A stretch of DNA of 64,000 nucleotides from Enterococcus sp. 9D6_DIV0238 (GTDB taxonomy: Bacteria; Bacillota; Bacilli; Lactobacillales; Enterococcaceae): positions 1,515,501 to 1,579,500 of the forward strand of contig NZ_CP147246.1 of NCBI RefSeq assembly GCF_002174455.2. Reading direction: 5' to 3'. Numbering within the stretch: the first letter of the stretch is position 1; the number at the start of each line of letters is the position of its first letter. A model generated the notes under the pieces. The model worked only from the letters and a program-made list of their open reading frames with translations, was not told the DNA's origin and ran no database searches. Position numbers and translations under genes: made by a program. Positions 26,028 to 34,348 of the stretch are shown here, piece by piece.

Positions 26028-27268
26028 TGTTCGTCTTCCTCCCATTTCTTCATACAAATAACACCATTATGTCCACCAAAGCCAAATGAATTACTGATAG
26101 CATATTCTGCTTGAACAGCGCGTGAACCATCTGTTAGGTAATCTAAATCACATTCCGGATCAGCTGTTTTGTATCCTGTTGTCGGATGAGCGATGCCTTC
26201 CTGCAAAGTTTTCACACAAGCGATTGCTTCGATTCCGCCAGCAGCTCCTAATAAGTGTCCTGTCATACTTTTTGTGCTGGAAATTGGAATATGATACGCT
26301 TTATCGCCAAAGACACGTTTGATAGCAGCTGTTTCTGCTGCATCATTTGCCGGTGTCGATGTTCCATGTGCGTTGATATAACCTACAGATGACGCATCGA
26401 TTTGAGCTTCTGCCAGTGCTAGTTCAATAGCATCAGCAGCGCCACTACCATCTTTCAATGGTGCTGTCATATGGCTGGCATCACAATTACTGCCATAGCC
26501 GACAACTTCACCTAAAATCACTGCTCCTCGTTTTTTTGCATGCTCCAGCTCTTCCAGCATCAACATACCTGCACCTTCACCCATGACAAAACCATGTCTT
26601 TCTTTATCAAACGGGATCGAAGCCCGCGCTGGATCATCTGTTGTATTCAACGCACTCAACGCCGCAAAACCAGCAATACCGATTTCACAAATCGTCGCTT
26701 CAGTTCCACCTGTGATCATAACATCAGCTAAGCCATATTTGATCGTACGGAATGCTTCACCGATTGCATTTGTTGCAGATGCACAAGCCGTTACGATCGT
26801 TTGTGAGGGGCCTTTTGCCCCTAATTTGATCGAAATATTTCCTGAAGCCATATTAGCGATGACCATTGGAACGAAAAACGGTGTTACTCTCTTTGCTCCT
26901 TTTTTGTCCATTACCCGAACCTGATCCTGCAAGGTCGTCATCCCGCCTATCCCGCTGCCGACGATTACGCCAAACCGCTTAGGATCGATTGAATCGTAAG
27001 TCAAGCCACTCATTTCCCATGCTTCCAAAGCTGCAACCAATCCATATTGAGAGAATAGGTCCATTCGTTTTTGCTCCTTGCGATCGAGCACGTTACTTGG
27101 ATCAAACTCTTTCACTTCTCCAGCTAAAGCAACACCGGTATCCTCTGAATCAAATTTAGTGATTTTTCCGATCCCTAACTTGCCGTTGACTAGATTTTGC
27201 CAATATTCTTTGACCGTATTTCCTAAAGGAGTCACTGCTCCCATCCCTGTTATAACTACGCGCTTCAT
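26024..27268 (-). CDS. fabO: 3-oxoacyl-ACP synthase II, FabF/FabO type
   Basis: 414 aa, full length. The N-terminus is VVITGMGAVTPLGN. The active-site cysteine is in IVTACASATNAIG, the two histidines in NAHGTSTPANDAAET and STKSMTGHLLGAAGG. Condenses malonyl-ACP with acyl-ACP. In E. faecalis the copy next to fabN and fabI is FabO, which replaces FabB in unsaturated fatty acid synthesis; the same arrangement here supports that name. GGAGGTGCAAG precedes the ATG. Cotranscribed with fabN, probably repressed by FabT at the box at 27350-27371. Confidence 0.9.
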   Translation of the reverse strand: MKRVVITGMGAVTPLGNTVKEYWQNLVNGKLGIGKITKFDSEDTGVALAGEVKEFDPSNVLDRKEQKRMDLFSQYGLVAALEAWEMSGLTYDSIDPKRFGVIVGSGIGGMTTLQDQVRVMDKKGAKRVTPFFVPMVIANMASGNISIKLGAKGPSQTIVTACASATNAIGEAFRTIKYGLADVMITGGTEATICEIGIAGFAALSALNTTDDPARASIPFDKERHGFVMGEGAGMLMLEELEHAKKRGAVILGEVVGYGSNCDASHMTAPLKDGSGAADAIELALAEAQIDASSVGYINAHGTSTPANDAAETAAIKRVFGDKAYHIPISSTKSMTGHLLGAAGGIEAIACVKTLQEGIAHPTTGYKTADPECDLDYLTDGSRAVQAEYAISNSFGFGGHNGVICMKKWEEDEQ

Positions 27269-27349
27269 CTTGCACCTCCATCGATATTTTGATGTTCAAA
27301 TTAAAAAAAACTTGCTTAACCAATACTTTTTTGTTTAAAATTAAGTAAA

Positions 27350-27371
27350 ATAGTTTGACTTTCAAAGTATT
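27350..27371. promoter_or_regulatory. FabT-like operator
   Basis: ATA-G-TTTGA-CTT-TCAAA-G-TAT is an interrupted palindrome matching the FabT box core TTTGA-N3-TCAAA of lactic acid bacteria. It lies about 80 bases before fabO, and on the minus strand overlaps a possible -35 element (TTGAAA). Confidence 0.65.
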
Positions 27372-27516
27372 TTAGTTAATAATTCAGACATCGATAAAAT
27401 GTCTGTTTGGTTGTGATTATCAATTAGAGAATTATATTATCATTCTCACACAGATAATACCAGTTGCATTTTTATCCGTCAACCTAAATAAAATCAGATG
27501 TTGAGATTTTATTAAG

Positions 27517-27545
27517 TTGTTAAACTATTTTTCACACACTAAAAT
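27517..27545 (+). promoter_or_regulatory. Promoter of fabI
   Basis: TTGTTA, 17-base spacer, TAAAAT, ending 24 bases before the fabI ATG, with AAAGGGG as ribosome site. Read by eye. Confidence 0.6.
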
Positions 27546-27569
27546 AATTATTAAAGGGGAAAAAACAAT

Positions 27570-28322
27570 ATGTTTCTAAAAGATAAGAAAGTCGTCGTAA
27601 TGGGTGTCGCAAACAAAAAAAGTATTGCCTGGGGCTGTGCGAAAGCATTAAAAGAGCAAGGCGCCGACGTTATCTATACTTATCAAAACGAGCGCATGAA
27701 AAAACAACTACTAAAATTAGCAGAGCCAACTGATTTACTTGTAGAATGTGATGTTGCTTCTGACGAATCGATTGCGCAAGCATTCAAAACGATCCAAGAA
27801 AAATACGATAAAATCGACGGTTTAGTTCATGCTATCGCTTTTGCCAACAAAGAAGAACTAGACGGAAACGTCAGTGACATCAGTCGTTCCGGGTATTTAT
27901 TGGCACAAGATATCAGCAGCTATTCATTATTAGCGGTGGCTCACTATGCAAAACCCATGCTAAATCCAGGCTCTGGCATCGTAACAATGACTTATTTAGG
28001 CTCTGAAAGAGCGATTCCAAACTATAATATGATGGGTATCGCTAAAGCTTCTTTAGAGACTGCTGTAAAATATTTAGCTTATGAATTTGCCGCAGATAAA
28101 ATTCGTGTCAATGGGATTTCCGCTGGAGCAATCAAGACGCTAGCTGTAACAGGTGTCAAAGATTACGATCAGTTGATCAAGCTATCAGAAGACCGCACAC
28201 CTGATAAAGCCGGCGTAACGATCGAAGAAGTAGGAAATACGTGTGCTTTTCTAGTCAGTGAACTTGCCGCTGGTATCGTAGGCGATATTATTTACGTCGA
28301 TAAAGGCGTTCACCTAACTTAA
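27570..28322 (+). CDS. fabI: Enoyl-ACP reductase FabI
   Basis: 250 aa short-chain dehydrogenase. The N-terminus has the FabI-specific VMGVANKKSIAWGCAKAL nucleotide loop. Catalytic residues fit the FabI spacing: Tyr142 in TYLGSERAIPNYN, Tyr152, and Lys159 in GIAKA. Reduces enoyl-ACP in the last step of each elongation cycle and is the target of triclosan in relatives. Divergent from fabO-fabN as in E. faecalis. A terminator follows. Confidence 0.93.
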   Translation: MFLKDKKVVVMGVANKKSIAWGCAKALKEQGADVIYTYQNERMKKQLLKLAEPTDLLVECDVASDESIAQAFKTIQEKYDKIDGLVHAIAFANKEELDGNVSDISRSGYLLAQDISSYSLLAVAHYAKPMLNPGSGIVTMTYLGSERAIPNYNMMGIAKASLETAVKYLAYEFAADKIRVNGISAGAIKTLAVTGVKDYDQLIKLSEDRTPDKAGVTIEEVGNTCAFLVSELAAGIVGDIIYVDKGVHLT

Positions 28323-28351
28323 TTTTTTCACCGTTTATTCGCTCTTACATG

Positions 28352-28403
28352 GAAAAAGAGCACAGAATACCACTCAACAAGTGATTTCTCTGCTCTCTTT
28401 CTT
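28352..28403. terminator. Terminator between convergent fabI and acyltransferase gene
   Basis: AAAGAGCACAGAA pairs with TTCTCTGCTCTCTTT (imperfect, one bulge), with an inner CACT/AGTG arm and T-rich flanks. Confidence 0.7.
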
Positions 28404-29486
28404 TTATGCTACTAGAGTAAAGTGTGTTAATTTTATTCTGCGCCATAATTCAACATAAGCCATCGGCGGATATTCGATCATCGAAATGATCAAAGAACTT
28501 AAAATATGCGTCATCACAAGCACAGTGATCAACTGCGCCCAATTATTGTTAAAAAATTCATGATTCTTTACAAGACTTCCCGCCCATAAAATACATAGAG
28601 GATGGATAAAGAAATAAAATTTTCCCAACTCCCGCAAGCGTCTGACATTTAACTGCTTGCTCACTTCAATGGATAAACTCTTCCAAAAAAGCAGTCCAGT
28701 AAATGGTATCAGGCTAAACAAAAAGTTCTTATCGATCCCAATATTTTGATAAACGACTACTCCTTCTGTCAGTAAAAGACAAGCGGCAATCAAAAGTAAG
28801 CGATCACTAAACTTCTCATACTTCACAAGCTTCTCTTTATAATCCCAGATAAAAAAGCCGATCGTAACAAAAATCAATGCGAAGAACAAGCCATTTCTTG
28901 TTGTGATAAATAGTTGTAAATACCGATCAAAAAAGGCTTTAAGCTGCCCGTTTCCAATATAGCCATAATACGTTTCCAATGAACCAAAACTATATAATAA
29001 CCCTGCTAAACCCAACAAAAATGGATAACCTACTCGTTTCACTAACCATTGAACCATAATAATGGCAAAAATAGCTGCTGGAATATACCAGAGATGGTAG
29101 TATGTTCCTGTATAAAAAAGTCCAACGATCAAAGCGACTGGATATAAACTAGGGCTCAGAGAATAGCTTTGCTGAATCCATATAAAGCCGATCGGCAAAT
29201 AAATCAAGCTCCAAAATAAATAAGATTTTATCAGGGACCTCACATAATGCTTCGTATATCCCTTTGAGCTTGTTTGTCCTCTACGCACAAAGTAGCTGGT
29301 AGAGATCAAAAAGAAAGGAACAGCAATTCGACATAACACATTCTTGAATAAAAAATTCAGTTCTGGCTCTTGAAATACACGTTCACAATGAAAACAAATC
29401 ACTAAGACCGCCGCAGCATATTTGATCACATCGATTCCAGCAGTCATTTCCCGTGTTTTTTTGATTGTCTGTTCGATCTTTTTCAC
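28404..29486 (-). CDS. Acyltransferase 3 (OafA/WecH-type) membrane protein
   Basis: 360 aa from a GTG at 29486 with GGA six bases upstream; a GTG two codons earlier is too close to the ribosome site. About ten hydrophobic helices. The ICFHCERVFQE segment contains the conserved His of the acyltransferase-3 fold, and RIAVPFFLISTSYFVRRG is the second conserved motif. It probably transfers an acetyl group from acetyl-CoA to a cell-surface glycan. No partner gene nearby identifies the acceptor. Confidence 0.8.
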   Translation of the reverse strand: MKKIEQTIKKTREMTAGIDVIKYAAAVLVICFHCERVFQEPELNFLFKNVLCRIAVPFFLISTSYFVRRGQTSSKGYTKHYVRSLIKSYLFWSLIYLPIGFIWIQQSYSLSPSLYPVALIVGLFYTGTYYHLWYIPAAIFAIIMVQWLVKRVGYPFLLGLAGLLYSFGSLETYYGYIGNGQLKAFFDRYLQLFITTRNGLFFALIFVTIGFFIWDYKEKLVKYEKFSDRLLLIAACLLLTEGVVVYQNIGIDKNFLFSLIPFTGLLFWKSLSIEVSKQLNVRRLRELGKFYFFIHPLCILWAGSLVKNHEFFNNNWAQLITVLVMTHILSSLIISMIEYPPMAYVELWRRIKLTHFTLVA

Positions 29487-29592
29487 CCCCACATCCTTTT
29501 TTTCACTTCTTTCCTCAAGTATAGCAAAGCATTATTTACATTTTATCAGTACAAAGTCTGAATTTTCTCTGTATAAAAAGTCCTATATTAGA

Positions 29593-29636
29593 AAAAAACG
29601 TAGAGATGCGTATAAAGCATTTCTACGTTTTTTTTT
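29593..29636. terminator. Bidirectional terminator
   Basis: AAAAAACGTAGAGATGC pairs with GCATTTCTACGTTTTTT (one mismatch), with A and T runs. It lies just past the GNAT gene (minus strand). Confidence 0.88.
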
Positions 29637-29650
29637 TGATTTTTTCCGTT

Positions 29651-30208
29651 TTACAGACTTTCTTCAACAAAATGCACAGAGGAACAAGTCCAGTACTTTT
29701 GGTATACGCGTTCCTGATATTCATCAAGATTAAGCTGATACATTTTGAATGTTACTAGTCGATTCTTTGGCTGCCATTGTTCTTCATAGGAATACTGATA
29801 GGTCATTCCTAACCGTTTCATCACTTCACCACTGCGGGGATTAGCAACGTCATGAGTTGCGGTTATATAAGGAATTCCATCTTTTCTAAGTTGTTCGATC
29901 ACTGCTTGGCCTGCTTCTGTCACAATCCCTTTATGCCAAAACTCTTTTCGCAACCCATAGCCAAAATCATAACTGTCATCCAGGCTCACATTTACATAAC
30001 CGATCGGCTGATCATACGCCTTTAAACAAATTGCATAGCGATAGCCTTGCTGCTTTTGGTACGCCTGACGATAATTCGTATCATAAAAGGTGTTTGCTTC
30101 TTCCAACGTAGCTAATGGAAACCACGGCAAGTACGTATTGACTGCTTGATCGCTATAAATTGCAAACAGATCAGCTACATCTGCTTCCGTAAATTTTCTT
30201 AAAATCAA
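29651..30208 (-). CDS. GNAT N-acetyltransferase, RimJ/RimL type, N-terminus shifted by a poly-A tract
   Basis: 185 aa in the open frame from a TTG at 30208 that lacks a ribosome site. The body is a RimJ-type acetyltransferase: LRKFTEADVADLFAIY, YGLRKEFWHKGIVTEAGQAV (acetyl-CoA pyrophosphate loop) and GEVMKRLGM. Codons just upstream of the TTG read IQTER in frame, the usual family start (TERLILR). An ATG at 30245 with a GAAAGG site lies one base out of frame, across a run of nine A. With eight A the protein would start MKKNTPTIQTERLILRKF. Either slippage, a null mutation or a base-call error explains this. Confidence 0.72.
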   Translation of the reverse strand: MILRKFTEADVADLFAIYSDQAVNTYLPWFPLATLEEANTFYDTNYRQAYQKQQGYRYAICLKAYDQPIGYVNVSLDDSYDFGYGLRKEFWHKGIVTEAGQAVIEQLRKDGIPYITATHDVANPRSGEVMKRLGMTYQYSYEEQWQPKNRLVTFKMYQLNLDEYQERVYQKYWTCSSVHFVEESL

Positions 30209-30259
30209 ACGCTCTGTTTGTATGGTAGGTGTATTTTTTTTTCATCTGATAATAGCCTT

Positions 30260-31072
30260 TCACTGCTGTTGTCCGTAAAATAGTGGAATGAGTGCTTCTT
30301 GTTCACGTAATGCTTCAAACGCTGCTTGTTCATCTGCAAGTGCTAGAGCCGCTTCAAAGTCCTCCATCACTTGAATCTTTGTTGAAGAAAATGGTGGGTA
30401 ATGATAGATAGCATGCGCTGCTTTCAATGAATTTACCCAGAAAAAATAAACGTTTTCCTCTGTTACTAAATCGATCAATGTCATGAAGTCACCGCCGAGA
30501 TGACGATAATATTTCGCAAAGTGGATAGTGATTTCTTTAATGTCCGTTATAGGAAACTCAGCGATTCGTTTTTCAATAGGCAGATTGACTAGTCCTATAA
30601 AGCGTCCGATTTGATCGATCGTAACTTCGCCTTTGCTCACACTGCAAAGACAATTAGCATTCCCCGCCCATCTTGAAAAGGTCACCTCAGGATACATCGC
30701 TTCATCCAATTTTAGGAAGGTGTTGACTCGTTTTCCTTCTGTGAATAAAGAATCGATTTCCTTAGCATATGCACTGTAAAAAGCAGTTTTGTTTTGTTCG
30801 ATATCTTTTGCCATTTTGGTCAGTTCCTTTCCTTTTCGTCCTTGAAACAATGACGTTAAGAATCCCGATTTTTTATAGCCGATCAAAACATCTACGCTCA
30901 CATCAAAATATTCAGCTAATCGAATCACATTTTCTAAGTCAGGTAAACTTTTCCCTAACTCCCATTTTGAAATCGTCTGACGTGAAATCATTAAATGATC
31001 GGCTAAATCTTGTTGAGATAAATGACGTTCTTGACGAAATTTTTTGATTTGTTTGCCTACGGCTAAGCTCAC
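30260..31072 (-). CDS. XRE-family helix-turn-helix regulator with long C-terminal domain
   Basis: 270 aa, GTG start with AGGAGG ten bases upstream. Residues 5-60 are a classic Cro/C1 HTH (LSQQDLADHLMISRQTISKW). The remaining 200 residues are soluble and of unrecognised family. The GNAT gene follows 15-50 bases downstream and may share its transcript. It may act as a repressor of nearby genes; the signal it senses is unknown. Confidence 0.8.
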   Translation of the reverse strand: MSLAVGKQIKKFRQERHLSQQDLADHLMISRQTISKWELGKSLPDLENVIRLAEYFDVSVDVLIGYKKSGFLTSLFQGRKGKELTKMAKDIEQNKTAFYSAYAKEIDSLFTEGKRVNTFLKLDEAMYPEVTFSRWAGNANCLCSVSKGEVTIDQIGRFIGLVNLPIEKRIAEFPITDIKEITIHFAKYYRHLGGDFMTLIDLVTEENVYFFWVNSLKAAHAIYHYPPFSSTKIQVMEDFEAALALADEQAAFEALREQEALIPLFYGQQQ

Positions 31073-31144
31073 TATAAGCGTCCTCCTTTCTTTTGTCTAT
31101 AAAATCTGATGCACCCTTTCGTTGCTTGTTTCCAGTATATAATA

Positions 31145-31182
31145 AACCCGTGTGCAACGGAACATTGCACACGGGTTTCATG
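31145..31182. terminator. Terminator after the ABC-F gene
   Basis: AACCCGTGTGCAA pairs with TTGCACACGGGTT around a 7-base loop, a perfect 13-base stem, followed on the minus strand by T-rich sequence. Confidence 0.85.
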
Positions 31183-31221
31183 CTGGTTTTACTTCGTTTA
31201 GTCTTGATTCTTGTATATGAG

Positions 31222-32769
31222 TTATTGCTGCAGCAGTTTTTGATCCTCCAATACAAAAATCTTATCAACGATCGGTGTATAGAATTGTTCATCATTTGAA
31301 ACGAATAGAACGCTGCCTTTAAAATTCTTCAGTGCTATTTGAAGTGCTTTTCTTGAATCCACATCTAAATGATTTGTCGGCTCATCCAGTATCAGAAAAT
31401 TGCTTGGCTGCATTGTTAGATCACACAGTTTTACTTTAGACTGTTCACCACCGCTCAACATGTAAAGATTTTTATCTGCAAGCTCGCGTTTGATCCCGCA
31501 CTTTGCAAGTTCTCTGCGGACATCCTCATAAGTGAGTCTAGTATATTTATTCGCCAACGTTTCGATCGGTGTCCATTCCGTATTTTCCCATTCGATTTCC
31601 TGTGAATGATACCCAACCTTTACTTGAGGAGAAAAATGACTTTGACCAGCTAGTGCAGGGAGTTGACCTAATAGAGTTTTAAGCAACGCTGTTTTCCCTG
31701 ATCCATCAGCCCCTGTGATAACAAGTTTTTCTCCTTTTTTCACCTGTAGGTCAAACGCTGAAAGCAATTGTTTATCGTATCCGATAGCTAGTCCTTCAAT
31801 AGTTAAAGCATTCGGAGAGCTTTGCGGTGCACTTTTAAAGGTGAAATTAGCTGGTATTGTTTTTTCGGGCTCTTTCAATCGATCCATCCGCTCTAAATGC
31901 TTTCTTCTGCCCTGAGCCATTTTAGTTTTGATTCCAGCAATATTTTTTTGGATAAAGGCTTCCGTCTCCTTGATTTTTCTTTGTTGGGCATCAAATTGAC
32001 TTTGATAAGCTTCTGTAAAATGAGCTTTTTGTTTTAAGAAATCAGCATAATCACTATGATATTTTTTGATTTCTCCAAAATCGATATCACAAATGCATGT
32101 AGCTATTTTGCTAAGAAATTCTGTATCATGAGAAACGATGATAAACGCATTTTCAAAAGCTTTCATATAGTCTGTCAGCCAATCGATGTGCTCCTGATCC
32201 AAATAGTTAGTCGGTTCATCTAAAATCAAAACAGACGGTTTTTCCAAAAGAAGTTTAGCAAGTATTACTTTGATTTTATCTCCGCGACTTAATGCAGCTA
32301 ACTGTTTTACAGCTTCTCCATTACTGATTCCAAGTCCTGTGATCGCTTTATTGATCTCATTTTCAACTTCGTAAAAACCGCTGATTTCCAGTCTTTCCTG
32401 ATAAGCTGCCGCGCGTTCCAATAATTGATCCTCTCCAGTTTCTCCGTATGTCTCATATAATTTAAGCATTTCTTTTTCCGTTGTATAAAGCTCCTGATAG
32501 GCAGAACTTAAAAATTCGTGGATCGTCAAGGCTTCGTCCATATTCGCATATTGATCGAGATAGCCTAGAGTCGCATTGGGATTCCATACAATGGACCCTT
32601 CGTCAGGTAAAACACTACCCAAAAGAATCTTCAATAAGGTACTTTTCCCAGCACCATTTTTTCCAACGATTCCCATATGTTCACCGCTTTGCAAGGTAAA
32701 TGAGCTATTTTCATATAATTGTTTATCTGGTACAGCATAGGTTAAATCTGTTACTTGTAATAATTCCAT
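31222..32769 (-). CDS. ABC-F family ATP-binding protein (ribosome-associated)
   Basis: 515 aa from the ATG at 32769 with AGAGG upstream; the open frame extends further but without a ribosome site. Two ABC domains and no membrane segments. NBD1: Walker A GKNGAGKST, signature LSRGDKIKV, Walker B VLILDEPTNYLD. NBD2: Walker A GADGSGKTA, signature LSGGEQSKV, Walker B FLILDEPTNHLD. A charged linker lies between them. ABC-F proteins bind the ribosomal E site; some protect against lincosamides, streptogramins, pleuromutilins or phenicols. A leader-peptide attenuator upstream favours an antibiotic-inducible protection factor. I cannot place it in a named subfamily. Confidence 0.88.
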   Translation of the reverse strand: MELLQVTDLTYAVPDKQLYENSSFTLQSGEHMGIVGKNGAGKSTLLKILLGSVLPDEGSIVWNPNATLGYLDQYANMDEALTIHEFLSSAYQELYTTEKEMLKLYETYGETGEDQLLERAAAYQERLEISGFYEVENEINKAITGLGISNGEAVKQLAALSRGDKIKVILAKLLLEKPSVLILDEPTNYLDQEHIDWLTDYMKAFENAFIIVSHDTEFLSKIATCICDIDFGEIKKYHSDYADFLKQKAHFTEAYQSQFDAQQRKIKETEAFIQKNIAGIKTKMAQGRRKHLERMDRLKEPEKTIPANFTFKSAPQSSPNALTIEGLAIGYDKQLLSAFDLQVKKGEKLVITGADGSGKTALLKTLLGQLPALAGQSHFSPQVKVGYHSQEIEWENTEWTPIETLANKYTRLTYEDVRRELAKCGIKRELADKNLYMLSGGEQSKVKLCDLTMQPSNFLILDEPTNHLDVDSRKALQIALKNFKGSVLFVSNDEQFYTPIVDKIFVLEDQKLLQQ

Positions 32770-32810
32770 TATTTTTTCCTCTTTCTTGTCATTTTTACTA
32801 AAGAACATAC

Positions 32811-32848
32811 AAAAAAGACCCAAAGACAGAAATGTCCTGGGTCTTTTA
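32811..32848 (-). terminator. Attenuator hairpin before the ABC-F gene
   Basis: On the minus strand GACCCAGGACA pairs with TGTCTTTGGGTC, followed by six T, ending about 40 bases before the ABC-F start. It is an intrinsic terminator inside the leader, downstream of the small ORF at 32951-33058. Confidence 0.8.
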
Positions 32849-32950
32849 ATCTATATATTCTTCAGTAAATGTGTACACTAAAAATAGAATGACAACTGAA
32901 CCATTTTTTCAAAAAACGGCAGCGCCAATCAACTTGTAGTTATACAAAAT

Positions 32951-33058
32951 TTACTGATGAATATGAAAAGCACTGCTTGCTTTTCGATTAAGCTCCATAC
33001 AACACTTCATCAAAATAAGTTGTAGGGAGCAAAGAGTTGATATATATAAAACGTACAT
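32951..33058 (-). CDS. Putative 35-aa leader peptide of the ABC-F gene
   Basis: Reads MYVLYISTLCSLQLILMKCC, then MELNRKASSAFHIHQ and TAA. AGGAAGG lies eight bases upstream of the ATG, and the promoter just before it. It is followed by the hairpin GAAAAGCA/TGCTTTTC (partly inside its end) and the terminator at 32811-32848. This is the order promoter, leader ORF, hairpin, terminator, resistance gene seen in ribosome-mediated attenuation. Too short to be tested by homology here; support is position and ribosome site. Confidence 0.6.
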   Translation of the reverse strand: MYVLYISTLCSLQLILMKCCMELNRKASSAFHIHQ

Positions 33059-33081
33059 GTGTAACACCTTCCTCAGAAGAT

Positions 33082-33110
33082 ACTCTACCATTTTGAAAAA
33101 AAATAGTCAA
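33082..33110 (-). promoter_or_regulatory. Promoter of leader and ABC-F gene
   Basis: On the minus strand TTGACT (33105-33110), 17-base spacer, TAGAGT (33082-33087), 24 bases before the leader ATG. Near-consensus sigma-A promoter. Confidence 0.7.
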
Positions 33111-33193
33111 CTGGCGTTGGGCGCTGTTTGATTTGATACGATTGCATTTCACAAGCAATCAATCTAAACTAAAGAAAAAGGGAGGTCGTAACT

Positions 33194-33778
33194 TTGACAA
33201 TACTGCCAAAAATCGGAAAACCAGCCACGAATGCACTTTCTTCTGCCGGCATCACCCGTTTAGAACAACTTAGTCAATTCGATAAAAAGTCGCTTTTAAG
33301 CATGCATGGTGTTGGACCTAAAGCCATCACACTTTTAGAAGAAGCCTTAGCTGAACATGGATTGGCATTTGCGCCAATAACAGTCGATACAGCTCAGCCG
33401 AAAGATATTACCGTACTGTGCCAGCTAAATTGTGATAATTCACCAAAAAGGCGGATGATCCGAGATTTCTTGATCGCTGCTGTTGCTGAAAAGCCAAAAG
33501 CTCTCTCTTTACTCCTCGATCAACAGTTTTGCTTTGTTTTACCTGGGAGTATAACGTTGATTGGCATTGAGTCCTTTATTGACTACACTCAAAAAAGACA
33601 TGAACCCATTCGCACACTTGAAATCCAATCTATCGTAACTCACGGAAAAGAAGGTGCTGCTCATGGTGTGCTTTCGACAAAAAACAACCAAAAAATTTAT
33701 TTTGCTGTAATGGTTCTCTTTAGCGGTAATCAAAAAAATGCGCTTATCACTCAAACCACTGCCTACTTTATCAGATAA
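33194..33778 (+). CDS. HhH-domain plus NTF2/SnoaL-like protein
   Basis: 194 aa, TTG start with GGGAGG eight bases upstream. Residues 1-60 form a helix-hairpin-helix pair (GKPATNALSSAGITRLEQL and MHGVGPKAITLLEEAL), as in the C-terminal domain of TfoX-like proteins and RNA polymerase alpha. Residues about 75-194 resemble an NTF2/SnoaL-like cone fold (GSITLIGIESFIDYTQKRH). The first part suggests nucleic-acid or protein contact, the second a small-molecule pocket. No neighbour shares its direction. Function unknown. Confidence 0.6.
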   Translation: MTILPKIGKPATNALSSAGITRLEQLSQFDKKSLLSMHGVGPKAITLLEEALAEHGLAFAPITVDTAQPKDITVLCQLNCDNSPKRRMIRDFLIAAVAEKPKALSLLLDQQFCFVLPGSITLIGIESFIDYTQKRHEPIRTLEIQSIVTHGKEGAAHGVLSTKNNQKIYFAVMVLFSGNQKNALITQTTAYFIR

Positions 33779-33989
33779 TTTTTTTCAAAGATAATCATAT
33801 ACAACGAAGCCATCTGTTGAAAAGTAGTGCCTACTTCCCAACACATCAGGAACCGTCTAGGTATCGATGCTTGTACTATCATTAAAAGCCTACTCATAAT
33901 GAACAGTTCTTCGCAAAAAATATAGATACCTTTTACAGATATTTCAGTGGTAAGATCAATTAACACATATTCAAGCACATATAAAATGC
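33779..33989. other. Intergenic stretch without recognisable gene
   Basis: A 71-codon open frame on the minus strand overlaps the end of the HhH gene, has no good ribosome site and no family resemblance. I see nothing supportable here before the repeat that follows. Confidence 0.5.
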
Positions 33990-33994
33990 AGAGC

Positions 33995-34345
33995 TAAAAG
34001 GGACAGAAGTGTTCAACTCCGAGAACCAAGTAGGTACTGTGTAACATCAACTCATTCTTCGTTGTGTTTTACAGCAATTTCAGCTTATTTCCGAAGCCTT
34101 CAAATCTTAGTGCTTTAACACTTAGAATTTTGCTAGCTTCACTTTGTTCTTGCAACAATAGTGAAACTGTATGCGTTAGCTGATGTGATCGAAGCGAAGG
34201 CCTTTAACTTTAGCATGTTTCATGCGTAGAAGTTAATGAGATCGAAACGAAGTGTAGTGTAGTAGTTGCTTCCGCTTCCACCGTTTATTCATTTTAAAAA
34301 GGACTGGGACGTAACTCGTAGAGTTATGTCCCAGTCTCTTATTTC
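33995..34345. repeat. Composite EFAR-like repeat, copy 3 (long form)
   Basis: It opens with AGGGACAGAAGTGTTCAACT and ends with GACTGGGAC...GTCCCAGTC around AACTCGTAGAGTT (34302-34336), the same ends as the repeat at 1395-1578. The middle is longer and contains a stretch like unit B of the 22-kb array (GTACTGTGTAACATCAACTC, 34033-34052) plus about 150 further bases. It lies between convergent genes and can act as a terminator. The variable inner modules fit a modular repeat family. Confidence 0.75.
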
Positions 34346-34348
34346 CGC

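Noticed and set aside
31222..32769. Membrane ABC transporter ATPase subunit
   Set aside because: Two fused ABC domains with an ABC-F-type linker and no permease gene nearby point to a ribosome-acting ABC-F protein.
33763..33978. 71-codon minus-strand frame after the HhH gene
   Set aside because: No ribosome site, overlaps the end of the HhH gene, no recognisable family; considered as a transposase remnant but nothing supports it.
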